From positions 124,001-188,000 of the forward strand of contig NZ_NWUX01000004.1 of NCBI RefSeq assembly GCF_002374315.1: a stretch of 64,000 nt of DNA. The letters are read 5' to 3'. The stretch is from Vreelandella nigrificans. Its GTDB lineage: Bacteria; Pseudomonadota; Gammaproteobacteria; Pseudomonadales; Halomonadaceae. The notes below the pieces were generated by a model that was not told the DNA's origin, did no database searches, and worked only from the letters and a program-made list of their open reading frames with translations. Positions 27,413-35,164 of this stretch are shown here, in pieces. The position numbers and the translations under genes are program-made. Position 1 is the first letter of the stretch. Each line of letters opens with the position of its first letter.

Positions 27413-29548
27413 ATGTTCACCATTGATGACCTTGCCGATCGACTCGGCGGCTATTTACCACCGGACGAGATCCAGCAGGTCAAGCGCGCCTTCTACTACG
27501 CTGAGCAGGCCCATGATGGTCAGCGCCGCCGCTCAGGCGAGCCTTACGTTACCCATCCGCTGGCAGTCGCCAATATTCTCGCGAACATGCATATGGATCA
27601 TCAAAGCCTGATGGCGGCCATGCTGCATGATGTGATTGAAGACACCGGCGTCTCGAAAAATGCCTTGGCTGCACAGTTTGGCAAGCCGGTAGCTGAGCTG
27701 GTGGATGGGGTCTCCAAACTGACCCAAATCACCTTTGAAGATAAAGCCGTCGCTCAGGCGGAAAACTTTCAAAAAATGGTGTTAGCGATGTCGCGGGATA
27801 TCCGTGTCATCATTGTTAAGCTGGCTGACCGGCTGCATAACATGCGTACGCTGGGTGCGCTAAGGCCCGACAAGAAGCGCCGTATTGCCCGCGAAACACT
27901 AGAAATTTACGCCCGCATTGCTGGGCGGTTGGGTATCAATACTATTCGTATTGAACTAGAAGACCTCTCTTTCCAAGCTATTCACCCCATGCGTGCTGAG
28001 CGTATTAAGCGTGCCGTGGCCAGTGCACGTGGCAATCGCCGTAGTGCCATGCGGGAAATCCAGTCGTCACTTCAACAGAGTTTGGACGACGAGGCGTTGA
28101 AAGGGACGGTGGTAGGCCGCCAGAAGCATCTATTATCGATATACAAAAAGATGCGTGATCAGCGCAAGCCGTTCGCAGAAATCATGGATGTATTCGGTTT
28201 TCGGATCATCACCGAGGACGTTGCCAGTTGCTACCGTATCCTGGGCGTAGTGCATAACCTGTATAAACCGGTGCCTGGGCGGTTTAAAGATTACATCGCA
28301 ATACCTAAGGCAAATGGCTATCAGAGCCTGCACACTACGCTATTTGGCCAGCGGGGCATGCCCATCGAGGTGCAGATACGCACCCGCGAAATGGAAGCCA
28401 TGGCCAATAATGGTATTGCCGCCCACTGGCTTTATAAAGCAGGGCAAACGGATCACCCCATTGCTGAGGGAAGCCATGCCCGCGCCCGCGCCTGGGTAAA
28501 AGGGTTGCTGGAGATGCAGCGCCACGCAGGGGATTCGCTGGAATTTATTGAGCACGTTAAAAACGACCTGTTCCCCGATGATATCTACGTGTTCACGCCC
28601 AAAGGCGACATCATGGAGTTGCCCCAGGGGGCTACGGTGATCGACTTTGCCTACAGCGTGCATACCGATATTGGCAACAACTGTATAGCCTGTCGTATCG
28701 ACCGCCACTTGGCACCGCTTTCCACCCGCCTTGAAAGCGGCCAAACCCTGGAAATTATCACCGCTCCAGGAGCACGGCCTAATCTAGCGTGGCTGAACTT
28801 TGTGACCACTGCCAAGGCACGTTCGGCTATTCGGCATGCACTTAAGCACCAGCAGCAAGCCGAAGCGATTATGTTGGGCCGCCGACTGTTGAATAAGGCG
28901 CTGACACCCTTTGAAACTAGCTTGGAAGAGCTGGACGAGAGCGTGTTTGGTCAAGCCTTTCGCGAGCTGGACGTTACCTCTCTGGATGCGTTGTTGGAGT
29001 CGCTTGGGCTAGGCAATCGGATGGCGCACGTGGTTGCTCGCCGCTTAGTCGATGTGGCGCATGGTGGCGACCAACGAGATCAGGTGATCACAGAAGGTAA
29101 CGATAAAGCTGTGGTGATTAGCGGTAGTGAAGGCATGGTGATTAATTTTGCCCGCTGTTGCCACCCGCTGCCCGGAGATCCTGTAGTCGGCCACCTTTCT
29201 GTAGGTAAAGGGCTGGTGGTGCACCGTAGTGAGTGTAGAAACCTCACTGACTTGAAAAACGACCCTGAAAAGTTGTTTGCCCTTGAGTGGTCTGAGAGTA
29301 TCGACGACGATTTCCCCGTTGCGCTACGCATTGAAATCGAAAGCCGCCGTGGGCTGGTTGCTGAACTGGCTGGGTTGGTTACCGATGCCGACGCTAATAT
29401 TGAGCGTATCGGTATCGAAGAGCGCGACGCCCGACTCTCTACGGTTAATTTAACGCTATCGGTCAAAGGGCGTGTTCACCTTGCCCGTATTATTAAGCGA
29501 ATCCGCAATTTACCTAACGTTGGCAAAATCACTCGAATGGCGAATTAA
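27413..29548 (+). CDS. spoT: Bifunctional (p)ppGpp synthetase/hydrolase SpoT
   Basis: A 711-residue RelA/SpoT homologue. Domain order: HD hydrolase (THPLAVANILA, LHDVIEDTG, residues about 45-85), synthetase domain (GFRIITEDVASCYRILGVVH, RFKDYIAIPKANGYQSLHTT), TGS (YVFTPKGDIMELPQGATVIDF), helical/zinc region with CCHPLPGDPV, and C-terminal ACT (RRGLVAELAGLVTDADANIE). The RFKD in the synthetase is the RxKD form typical of bifunctional enzymes rather than the ExDD of RelA. It makes and degrades ppGpp in response to starvation. It is the third gene of the gmk operon. Confidence 0.97.
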   Translation: MFTIDDLADRLGGYLPPDEIQQVKRAFYYAEQAHDGQRRRSGEPYVTHPLAVANILANMHMDHQSLMAAMLHDVIEDTGVSKNALAAQFGKPVAELVDGVSKLTQITFEDKAVAQAENFQKMVLAMSRDIRVIIVKLADRLHNMRTLGALRPDKKRRIARETLEIYARIAGRLGINTIRIELEDLSFQAIHPMRAERIKRAVASARGNRRSAMREIQSSLQQSLDDEALKGTVVGRQKHLLSIYKKMRDQRKPFAEIMDVFGFRIITEDVASCYRILGVVHNLYKPVPGRFKDYIAIPKANGYQSLHTTLFGQRGMPIEVQIRTREMEAMANNGIAAHWLYKAGQTDHPIAEGSHARARAWVKGLLEMQRHAGDSLEFIEHVKNDLFPDDIYVFTPKGDIMELPQGATVIDFAYSVHTDIGNNCIACRIDRHLAPLSTRLESGQTLEIITAPGARPNLAWLNFVTTAKARSAIRHALKHQQQAEAIMLGRRLLNKALTPFETSLEELDESVFGQAFRELDVTSLDALLESLGLGNRMAHVVARRLVDVAHGGDQRDQVITEGNDKAVVISGSEGMVINFARCCHPLPGDPVVGHLSVGKGLVVHRSECRNLTDLKNDPEKLFALEWSESIDDDFPVALRIEIESRRGLVAELAGLVTDADANIERIGIEERDARLSTVNLTLSVKGRVHLARIIKRIRNLPNVGKITRMAN

Positions 29549-29639
29549 TAGCCTTTAACAGTGTCTGCTGGCTAACGGCTGGCTGCATTGTCTATGGGCA
29601 AAAATAATCACTATTGAACCATTAAGGAGTACGAGCACT

Positions 29640-30029
29640 ATGAGCAATAAAGCTGTTATCAATACCGATAAAGCTCCTGCCGCCATTGGCCCCTATTCCC
29701 AAGCGATTAAGGCTGGTAATACTGTTTATCTGTCGGGCCAGATTCCGTTGAACCCAGAGACTATGGAAATGGTCTCTGAGGACTTTGAAACTCAGGCTCG
29801 CCAAGTATTTATCAACTTGCAAGCAGTGTGTGAAGAAGCCGCTGGTTCACTTGGCGATATTGTTAAGCTCAACCTCTACTTGGTTGATTTAGATAACTTT
29901 GCGATTGTTAATAAGGTGATGGAGGAGTTCTTCTCTCAGCCGTTCCCTGCCCGCGCAGCCGTGGGTGTAAAGGCGTTGCCCAAGGGCAGCCAGGTAGAAG
30001 CTGACGCTGTGATGGTGATTGGCGACTAA
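29640..30029 (+). CDS. ridA: RidA family enamine/imine deaminase
   Basis: A 129-residue RidA (YjgF) protein that hydrolyses reactive 2-aminoacrylate-type enamines released by PLP enzymes. Family marks: [25 protein letters not shown], and the active-site arginine region [23 protein letters not shown]. It lies 91 bp after spoT in the same order as in Pseudomonas, with an AAGGAG ribosome site. Confidence 0.96.
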   Translation: MSNKAVINTDKAPAAIGPYSQAIKAGNTVYLSGQIPLNPETMEMVSEDFETQARQVFINLQAVCEEAAGSLGDIVKLNLYLVDLDNFAIVNKVMEEFFSQPFPARAAVGVKALPKGSQVEADAVMVIGD

Positions 30030-30079
30030 ATATTTTTAGGTGTGCTGGTGCGCTCGCCTATGCTTGGCCCTTGCTCGCG

Positions 30080-30721
30080 TCAAATCCAGCCCAGCTCGAT
30101 GCCGCGTAGCACCGCACGCACCCGGTCGCGTACGCCCAGCTTGGAAAGAATGCTCGAAACCTGATTCTTCATTGTTCCCTCGGCAGTACCCAGGGCCAGC
30201 GCCACCTCGCGGTTGTTGAGCCCACTGGCCAGCAGGCGCAGGATCTCGGTTTCTCGCACGGTCAGCTGGCAAGGCGGATCGAGGCAGTCGAATTCGGACA
30301 CCGCCTGGCGGACGCCGGCCAGCACCCGTTCGGTAATCGAGGGACGGATGGCCGTGCCTCCCGCGGCGACATGCCGGATATCATCGGCCAGCTGTTCCAG
30401 CGAGATATCCTTGAGCAGAAAGCCGCGAGCCCCGGCACGGATGCCGGCAAGCAGCGCCTCGTCATCGTCGAAGGTGGTCAACAGGATGGTCGCCGGCAAC
30501 CGCTTCTCCGCGCTCAAACGGGTCAGAACCTCAATGCCGCTCATGACGGGCATACGTACGTCCAGCAGCATCACATCGGGTTCTCTGGCGGCAACCAGCG
30601 CCATGGCTTCCTCTCCACTCGCTGCCTCGCCGACCATTTCGATATCGTGCGTGAGTCCCAGTAGCCCGGCGATGCCACTGCGCACCAGATGCTGATCGTC
30701 GACCAGAAGAACTCGAATCAT
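30080..30721 (-). CDS. NarL/LuxR-family response regulator
   Basis: A 213-residue two-component regulator. The receiver domain has the acidic pair DD at residues 8-9, phospho-acceptor Asp54 in MLLDVRMP and Lys in LLKDIS. A LuxR-type helix-turn-helix (LTVRETEILRLLASGLNNREVA, GTAEGTMKNQVSSILSKLGV) ends the protein. Its ATG overlaps the kinase stop by four bases (ATGA), so kinase and regulator are a translationally coupled pair. The target genes are unknown; the neighbouring outer-membrane genes are candidates. Confidence 0.94.
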   Translation of the reverse strand: MIRVLLVDDQHLVRSGIAGLLGLTHDIEMVGEAASGEEAMALVAAREPDVMLLDVRMPVMSGIEVLTRLSAEKRLPATILLTTFDDDEALLAGIRAGARGFLLKDISLEQLADDIRHVAAGGTAIRPSITERVLAGVRQAVSEFDCLDPPCQLTVRETEILRLLASGLNNREVALALGTAEGTMKNQVSSILSKLGVRDRVRAVLRGIELGWI

Positions 30722-32031
30722 GCTTTTCCCCCCACCATAGGCAGCCGCAATCCAACCTGACAGCCTGCACCCAGCCGCGCTTCGATCGCCAGACTGCCGC
30801 CGACCTCCTCGGCCCTTTCACGCATCCCCGTGAGCCCATTGCCGGGCATGATCCTGGCGGCGCCACGGCCGTCATCGACGATGCAGACGTTAATATCGCC
30901 GGCCTTGCACGCCACGCTGATCTCGATCTTGTGTGCATTGGCATGGCGTAGGGCATTGGAAAGCGCCTCCTGCACACTGCGGAAGATTACATGTGCCAGG
31001 GCCGGATCGTGCACTTTGCAGCGGGGATCGTAGCGCAATTTGATGCAGGGCTCGGGTATCCCAGAGCAAAGCGTCTGCAAGCTGCGAGAGAGGTCGATCG
31101 GCACAGCAAGGCGCTCGCGCTCGATCGTTCTCCTTACTTCCTGATAGAGCTCCTTGGCGATGTCTCGCGCGGTGTGCACCGAGGTCATCATGCCCTCTGG
31201 CTGGCGCATGGCAAGTTCCAGATGCAGGTTCAATGCCGCCAAGTGATGGCCGAGCCCGTCGTGCATGTCGCGGGAGATGCGCAGACGTTCGCTGGCGCGC
31301 GCGCTATCCGCCAGTAGCTGACGAGTGGCTGTGAGTTCGGCGTGGGCCTTGGCCAGCCGGTAACGTTGGCGGCGTTCGGACATGGCCATGTAACCCAGGC
31401 AGAAGGCGAATAACTGCCAGAAGAAAAACATCAGGAGTGCCATTCCCAGCAGGCTCACCAGGCTGATGACCGGCAACTCCATACCGGCCAGCTCGGCCGC
31501 TATGAGAACAGCCTCCATCGGGTCCGCCGTTATCAGGATCACACCCCACAATAGTGCCTTGAGCAGAGCTTGGGCCAGTAACCAGGCAAATGCCAGAGAC
31601 AAGGGGTAGAGGAAGGGGAGCTGAGCGGCCACGATCAACAGCAGCTCCTCATTGAACATCAGACCGATGCCGATCTGGGCGGCCAGCACCCAGCGCGTTC
31701 TGCTCTGGCGGTAGGCATGTGGTGCCGTCGCTAGACAGAACGCCGCGACGAAGATGACGAAGCCGGTCAGAACCAACGCTTCGCTGAAAATTAGTGTCGC
31801 CACCGTGTCACCGAACCATTGGCGCACCAAGGTCTCTCCACTTAGCGTGAGGATCAGCTCGTTTTCCGTGGATAGTGCTTCCTGTACACGGTCCAAGACA
31901 TAGATCGCCACACAGGCGATTAGGCAAATGGCGCGAAACAATCCGGTCGGAGAAGCGAAGAAGCGTACGAAGGCATGCCACCCCGCGAGGATTCCATGGC
32001 GCCAGTCCGATATCGATGATACGGCACTCAT
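30718..32031 (-). CDS. NarL-type sensor histidine kinase
   Basis: A 437-residue membrane kinase. About six or seven hydrophobic segments in the first 240 residues form an integral sensor, followed by a HisKA_3 dimerisation domain with the phospho-accepting histidine in SRDMHDGLGHHLAAL and an ATPase domain (VQEALSNALRHANA, VDDGRG, GNGLTGMRERAEEVGGSL). This is the DesK/NarX-like class that pairs with LuxR-type regulators. I use the ATG at 32031, which has AGGAG upstream; the frame stays open to 32250 but that part overlaps a truncated neighbour. The signal is unknown; the sensor resembles no named receptor. Confidence 0.9.
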   Translation of the reverse strand: MSAVSSISDWRHGILAGWHAFVRFFASPTGLFRAICLIACVAIYVLDRVQEALSTENELILTLSGETLVRQWFGDTVATLIFSEALVLTGFVIFVAAFCLATAPHAYRQSRTRWVLAAQIGIGLMFNEELLLIVAAQLPFLYPLSLAFAWLLAQALLKALLWGVILITADPMEAVLIAAELAGMELPVISLVSLLGMALLMFFFWQLFAFCLGYMAMSERRQRYRLAKAHAELTATRQLLADSARASERLRISRDMHDGLGHHLAALNLHLELAMRQPEGMMTSVHTARDIAKELYQEVRRTIERERLAVPIDLSRSLQTLCSGIPEPCIKLRYDPRCKVHDPALAHVIFRSVQEALSNALRHANAHKIEISVACKAGDINVCIVDDGRGAARIMPGNGLTGMRERAEEVGGSLAIEARLGAGCQVGLRLPMVGGKA

Positions 32032-32079
32032 CCGACAGTTCTCCTGGTCTACTGGCTTGCCTCTACCTCCCTGTGAGGC

Positions 32080-32604
32080 ACTGCGTCTAGGAATAAACGC
32101 TGGGACCACTGAGTTTAAAACGGACCGCACCCTGGAGGGGAACGAGTACGAACTCAAGCACAAGCAGCGCACTGCTATCGAGGCGCTGGTCGACTGGTAT
32201 CCCATGATGGGCAGCGGTTTTCGTGTGAGCGGTGGCTTGCTGTTCGCCAACCCCGAAACACGCCTTGAGGGCAGGCGCGACAGCCAGGGTGGCTATACCA
32301 TCAATGGCACGCGATACTCCTCAGTGGAAGTGGGCGACCTACGAGGCAAGGTGGAACACAATTGGGTCGCGCCCTACCTCGGGCTGGGCTGGAGTCGTCC
32401 TCGGCCTCGCGGCCGGGCTGACGCTTTACCAGCGACTTGGGCGTCGCCTACTATGGCAGCGGCAGCCCTACGCTGGAGGCCTCGCGGAGCGGCAGTAATA
32501 GCGATTTACGCGCCGATCTGCGTGCCGAGAGCGATCGGCTTTCGCTGGAGAAGCAGGACGAGTTCGGCCTGAGTGTGTCGATCGGTGCCGCCTATACCTT
32601 CTGA
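32080..32604 (+). pseudogene. Truncated, frameshifted outer-membrane beta-barrel protein gene
   Basis: Three pieces of one protein can be read. LGINAGTTEFKTDRTLEGN through WYPMMGSGFRVSGG and YTINGTRYSSVEVGDLRG to APYLGLGW is in one frame. After a minus-one shift near 32390, a second frame carries SSSASRPG, an in-frame TGA at 32419 where TGG (Trp) is expected, then RFTSDLGVAYYGSG and SIGAAYTF with the true stop at 32602. The pattern matches the C-terminal part of a common gammaproteobacterial outer-membrane barrel family. The signal peptide and first strands are missing because the divergent kinase gene begins immediately upstream. With one truncation, one frameshift and one nonsense codon, it is a dead gene. 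Confidence 0.8.
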
Positions 32605-32649
32605 CGCAGGCAAAATGTCGTGGCTGACACCTTGGCAGGGAATAATCAT

Positions 32650-33165
32650 ATGCAACGAATTTCGCTTCGACGCCTGGCCGCTGCGCTGCTGCCGGGTATT
32701 ATTCTGTTGAGCGCCCCAGTGATGAGCCAAGCCGACGGCTACATTATGCTGGGTGCTACCAGCAAGGGCGCTCCGGCCATGAGCCTGGGGCTGGATCGCA
32801 CCTTCGACCTTGCTCGCTGGCATCCGCAGCTGACGTTAAGGCTTGGCAGTGGGGTATTGCTACTGCTGGGTGATGATGGCGACGATAACGCCGCCTGGAC
32901 GCTGACCCCGGCCCTACGCTGGAGTTTCGCCGGTGAACGCGGGGTGTTCGCCGAGGCTGGCATCGGTGCTGCGCTGTTCCTCAACACCCGCCATGAGGAG
33001 CGCCATCTCTCCACCGCTTTCCAGTTCGAAGACCGCCTCGCCTTCGGCATGGCACTGGGCAGAGGCGAACTCTCGGCCAGCCTGATCCACTACTCTAACG
33101 CGGGGATCAAACGGCCGAACAACGGCTTCGAGATCCTATCACTCGGCTACCGCCACTCTTTCTAA
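32650..33165 (+). CDS. PagL-family lipid A deacylase (acyloxyacyl hydrolase)
   Basis: A 171-residue outer-membrane protein with a signal peptide (residues about 1-28, ending SQADG) and the PagL signature IHYSNAGIKRPNNGFEIL. His147 and Ser149 form the catalytic pair and Glu161 the third residue; the protein ends in Phe as barrel proteins do. PagL removes the 3-O acyl chain of lipid A, changing its immune and permeability properties. The ATG at 32650 has AGGGA upstream. It follows a decayed barrel gene and a two-component system. Confidence 0.87.
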   Translation: MQRISLRRLAAALLPGIILLSAPVMSQADGYIMLGATSKGAPAMSLGLDRTFDLARWHPQLTLRLGSGVLLLLGDDGDDNAAWTLTPALRWSFAGERGVFAEAGIGAALFLNTRHEERHLSTAFQFEDRLAFGMALGRGELSASLIHYSNAGIKRPNNGFEILSLGYRHSF

Positions 33166-33203
33166 CAGCGTAGCGCTGGGCGCTTAACGCCTAGCGTCAT
33201 CGC

Positions 33204-34082
33204 CTATGCCTGGGTGGGCAGAAAGCCGCCCTCCTTGAGTACCTGGGCATAGCCCTCTTTATAGCTTGGATAGCGGAATTCATAACCGGTTTCACGAATA
33301 CGGCTGTTATCGCAGCGTTTGCTGGTTCGGCGGCGCAGTGGTGACTGCATGGTCTCGGTAGATTCTACTTTCAGCTGCTTGGCTAACCATGCCATCACGT
33401 TGTGCATCGTAACTGGCTCGCAGTCGCTGCCCAGGTAGAGCTCGGCAAGGGGATTGCCGTTCTCTTGGTAGCGAATTAAGTGCGCCAGAATACCGGTGCA
33501 GTCGTCGCGGTGAATGCGGTTGGAGTAGATCACTGGTGTAACGGCAGCTATGCGGCCTTCTGCCGCTTGATGTATCAAACGGTCACGGCCAGGACCGTAA
33601 ATACCGGAAAAGCGGACCACGGTACCCGGTAGCGAGTGGTTAAGCAGCGCCTGTTCTGCTTCGCACATCAGGTTGCCTGAAAAGCTAGTCGACTCAGTGG
33701 GGCTTGCTTCGTTGACCACTTCACCTTCTTGCTGACCGTATACGCTGGTTGATGAGACGAAGAAAATACGCCGTGGCGGTGTTTTATGCTGCTCTAACAC
33801 GCCCAGTACGCGCTTCATGCCTTCGGGGTAAGCGCTTTGATAGGCGCTCTCCTCAAAGCGGTCGGCACTAACGGTGTAAACAACGTAGTCCGCTTGAGGC
33901 AGTGCCGAGGCGCTGGCTCCTTCGAGGTCGTTGAGATCAAGCGCTAGCGGTTCAATACCGCTACCCTGTAAGGCATCAGCTTGGCGGCGCATACCGATGA
34001 CGCGATGCCCCTCGCTGAGTAGTTCGCGACCTAAGGTAATACCGATGTCACCGCAGCCGATAATCAGTACAGTTAGCTTCAC
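33204..34082 (-). CDS. NAD(P)-dependent epimerase/dehydratase-like SDR (YeeZ-like)
   Basis: A 292-residue extended short-chain dehydrogenase. The Rossmann motif is IIGCGDIGITLG (residues about 7-18); FVSSTSVYGQQEGEVVNE holds the active-site Ser/Tyr region, followed by VVRFSGIYGPGRDRL. It resembles E. coli YeeZ, whose reaction is unknown. It is divergent from oxyR. A sugar-nucleotide epimerase role cannot be assumed because the typical YxxxK is not clear. Confidence 0.85.
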   Translation of the reverse strand: MKLTVLIIGCGDIGITLGRELLSEGHRVIGMRRQADALQGSGIEPLALDLNDLEGASASALPQADYVVYTVSADRFEESAYQSAYPEGMKRVLGVLEQHKTPPRRIFFVSSTSVYGQQEGEVVNEASPTESTSFSGNLMCEAEQALLNHSLPGTVVRFSGIYGPGRDRLIHQAAEGRIAAVTPVIYSNRIHRDDCTGILAHLIRYQENGNPLAELYLGSDCEPVTMHNVMAWLAKQLKVESTETMQSPLRRRTSKRCDNSRIRETGYEFRYPSYKEGYAQVLKEGGFLPTQA

Positions 34083-34234
34083 CTTGCGTACTCCCTTGAT
34101 AAATATTCCCTATCAGATACAAAGTCCCTATGAGATGTGGCATCGTCAATAGGGCTTGTTTGTCCTTTCCATCCCGTTAAGCGTCACTATTATTAGTCAC
34201 AAGCTGCTACGAGAGGATGCCAACCGGCACCGTT

Positions 34235-35164
34235 ATGACTTTAACAGAACTTCGCTACATCGTAACCCTCGCTCAAGAGCGCCATTTTGGGCGGGCCGCA
34301 GAGCGCTGCCATGTTTCTCAACCAACGCTATCTGTGGCGGTGAAAAAACTTGAAGAGGAGCTTGATACACCGCTCTTCGAACGCTCTAAATCAACCGTTC
34401 AGGTCACCCCATTAGGGGAAAAAATAGTTGCCCAGGCACAGCGGGTGCTTGAGCAAAGCAGCCTGATTTATGAAATGGCTAGCGCTGGAAAAGACCAGTT
34501 GGCTAACCCGCTGCGCATAGGCGCCATCTACACCATAGGGCCTTATCTGTTTCCCCATTTGGTCCCAGCACTGGCCAATGCTGCGCCGCAAATGCCGCTA
34601 TATATCGAAGAGGGCATGACCGGGGCTTTGCGCGCCAAGCTGCGCAGTGGTGAACTGGATGTGATAATTGTTGCACTACCGTTTACTGAAACAGATGTGG
34701 TTACTAAGCCCATTTATGATGAACATTTTGAAGTGCTGATTCCTGCCAGCCATCGTTGGGTAGAGCGAGACGCTATACACAAAGAAGACCTGCTGGAAGA
34801 ACGACTATTGCTGCTGGGGGAAGGGCACTGTTTCCGCGACCAGATTTTAGAGGCCTGTCCAGCGATTACCCAGAAGCTCAACAGCCCTAACAATACCCTG
34901 ATTGCTGAAGGTGGCTCGCTAGAAACCATTCGCCATATGGTGGCCTCAAAGCTGGGAATTACGGTACTGCCACAGTCCGCGCTGGGTACCGACCAGTATG
35001 AAAACGCTATGCTAGTTAGCCGTCCTTTTGTCGACCCTGCACCATCGCGCACGGTAGCTATTGCGTGGCGGGCAAGCTTTCCCCGTCCTAAAGCCATTGA
35101 TGCGCTCACCAAGGCCATTAGCCAGTGCAGGCAGCCGACACACACGACAAACGTGGCCTCATGA
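34235..35164 (+). CDS. oxyR: Hydrogen peroxide-sensing regulator OxyR
   Basis: A 309-residue LysR-type regulator identified as OxyR by the redox pair GHCFRDQILEAC. With the start at 34235 these are Cys199 and Cys208, exactly the numbering of E. coli OxyR, which supports that start over the ATG at 34217. The N-terminal helix-turn-helix is TLAQERHFGRAAERC with SQPTLSVAVKKLE. Peroxide oxidation forms the disulfide and activates catalase, peroxidase and related genes. The stop overlaps the recG start by four bases, and oxyR-recG is a conserved arrangement in Pseudomonas-like genomes. Confidence 0.96.
   Translation: MTLTELRYIVTLAQERHFGRAAERCHVSQPTLSVAVKKLEEELDTPLFERSKSTVQVTPLGEKIVAQAQRVLEQSSLIYEMASAGKDQLANPLRIGAIYTIGPYLFPHLVPALANAAPQMPLYIEEGMTGALRAKLRSGELDVIIVALPFTETDVVTKPIYDEHFEVLIPASHRWVERDAIHKEDLLEERLLLLGEGHCFRDQILEACPAITQKLNSPNNTLIAEGGSLETIRHMVASKLGITVLPQSALGTDQYENAMLVSRPFVDPAPSRTVAIAWRASFPRPKAIDALTKAISQCRQPTHTTNVAS

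Noticed and set aside
28340-28744. Open frame of 134 codons opposite spoT
   Set aside because: Lies wholly within the SpoT synthetase and TGS domains on the other strand, without a ribosome site.
32032-32250. N-terminal extension of the sensor kinase to 32250
   Set aside because: It overlaps the pseudogene, lacks kinase-family sequence, and a good ribosome site precedes the ATG at 32031.
31928-32572. A 214-codon open frame on the plus strand
   Set aside because: Its first about 50 codons are antisense to the kinase start region and its last 60 are the wrong frame of the barrel pseudogene, so it is a chimera, not a gene.
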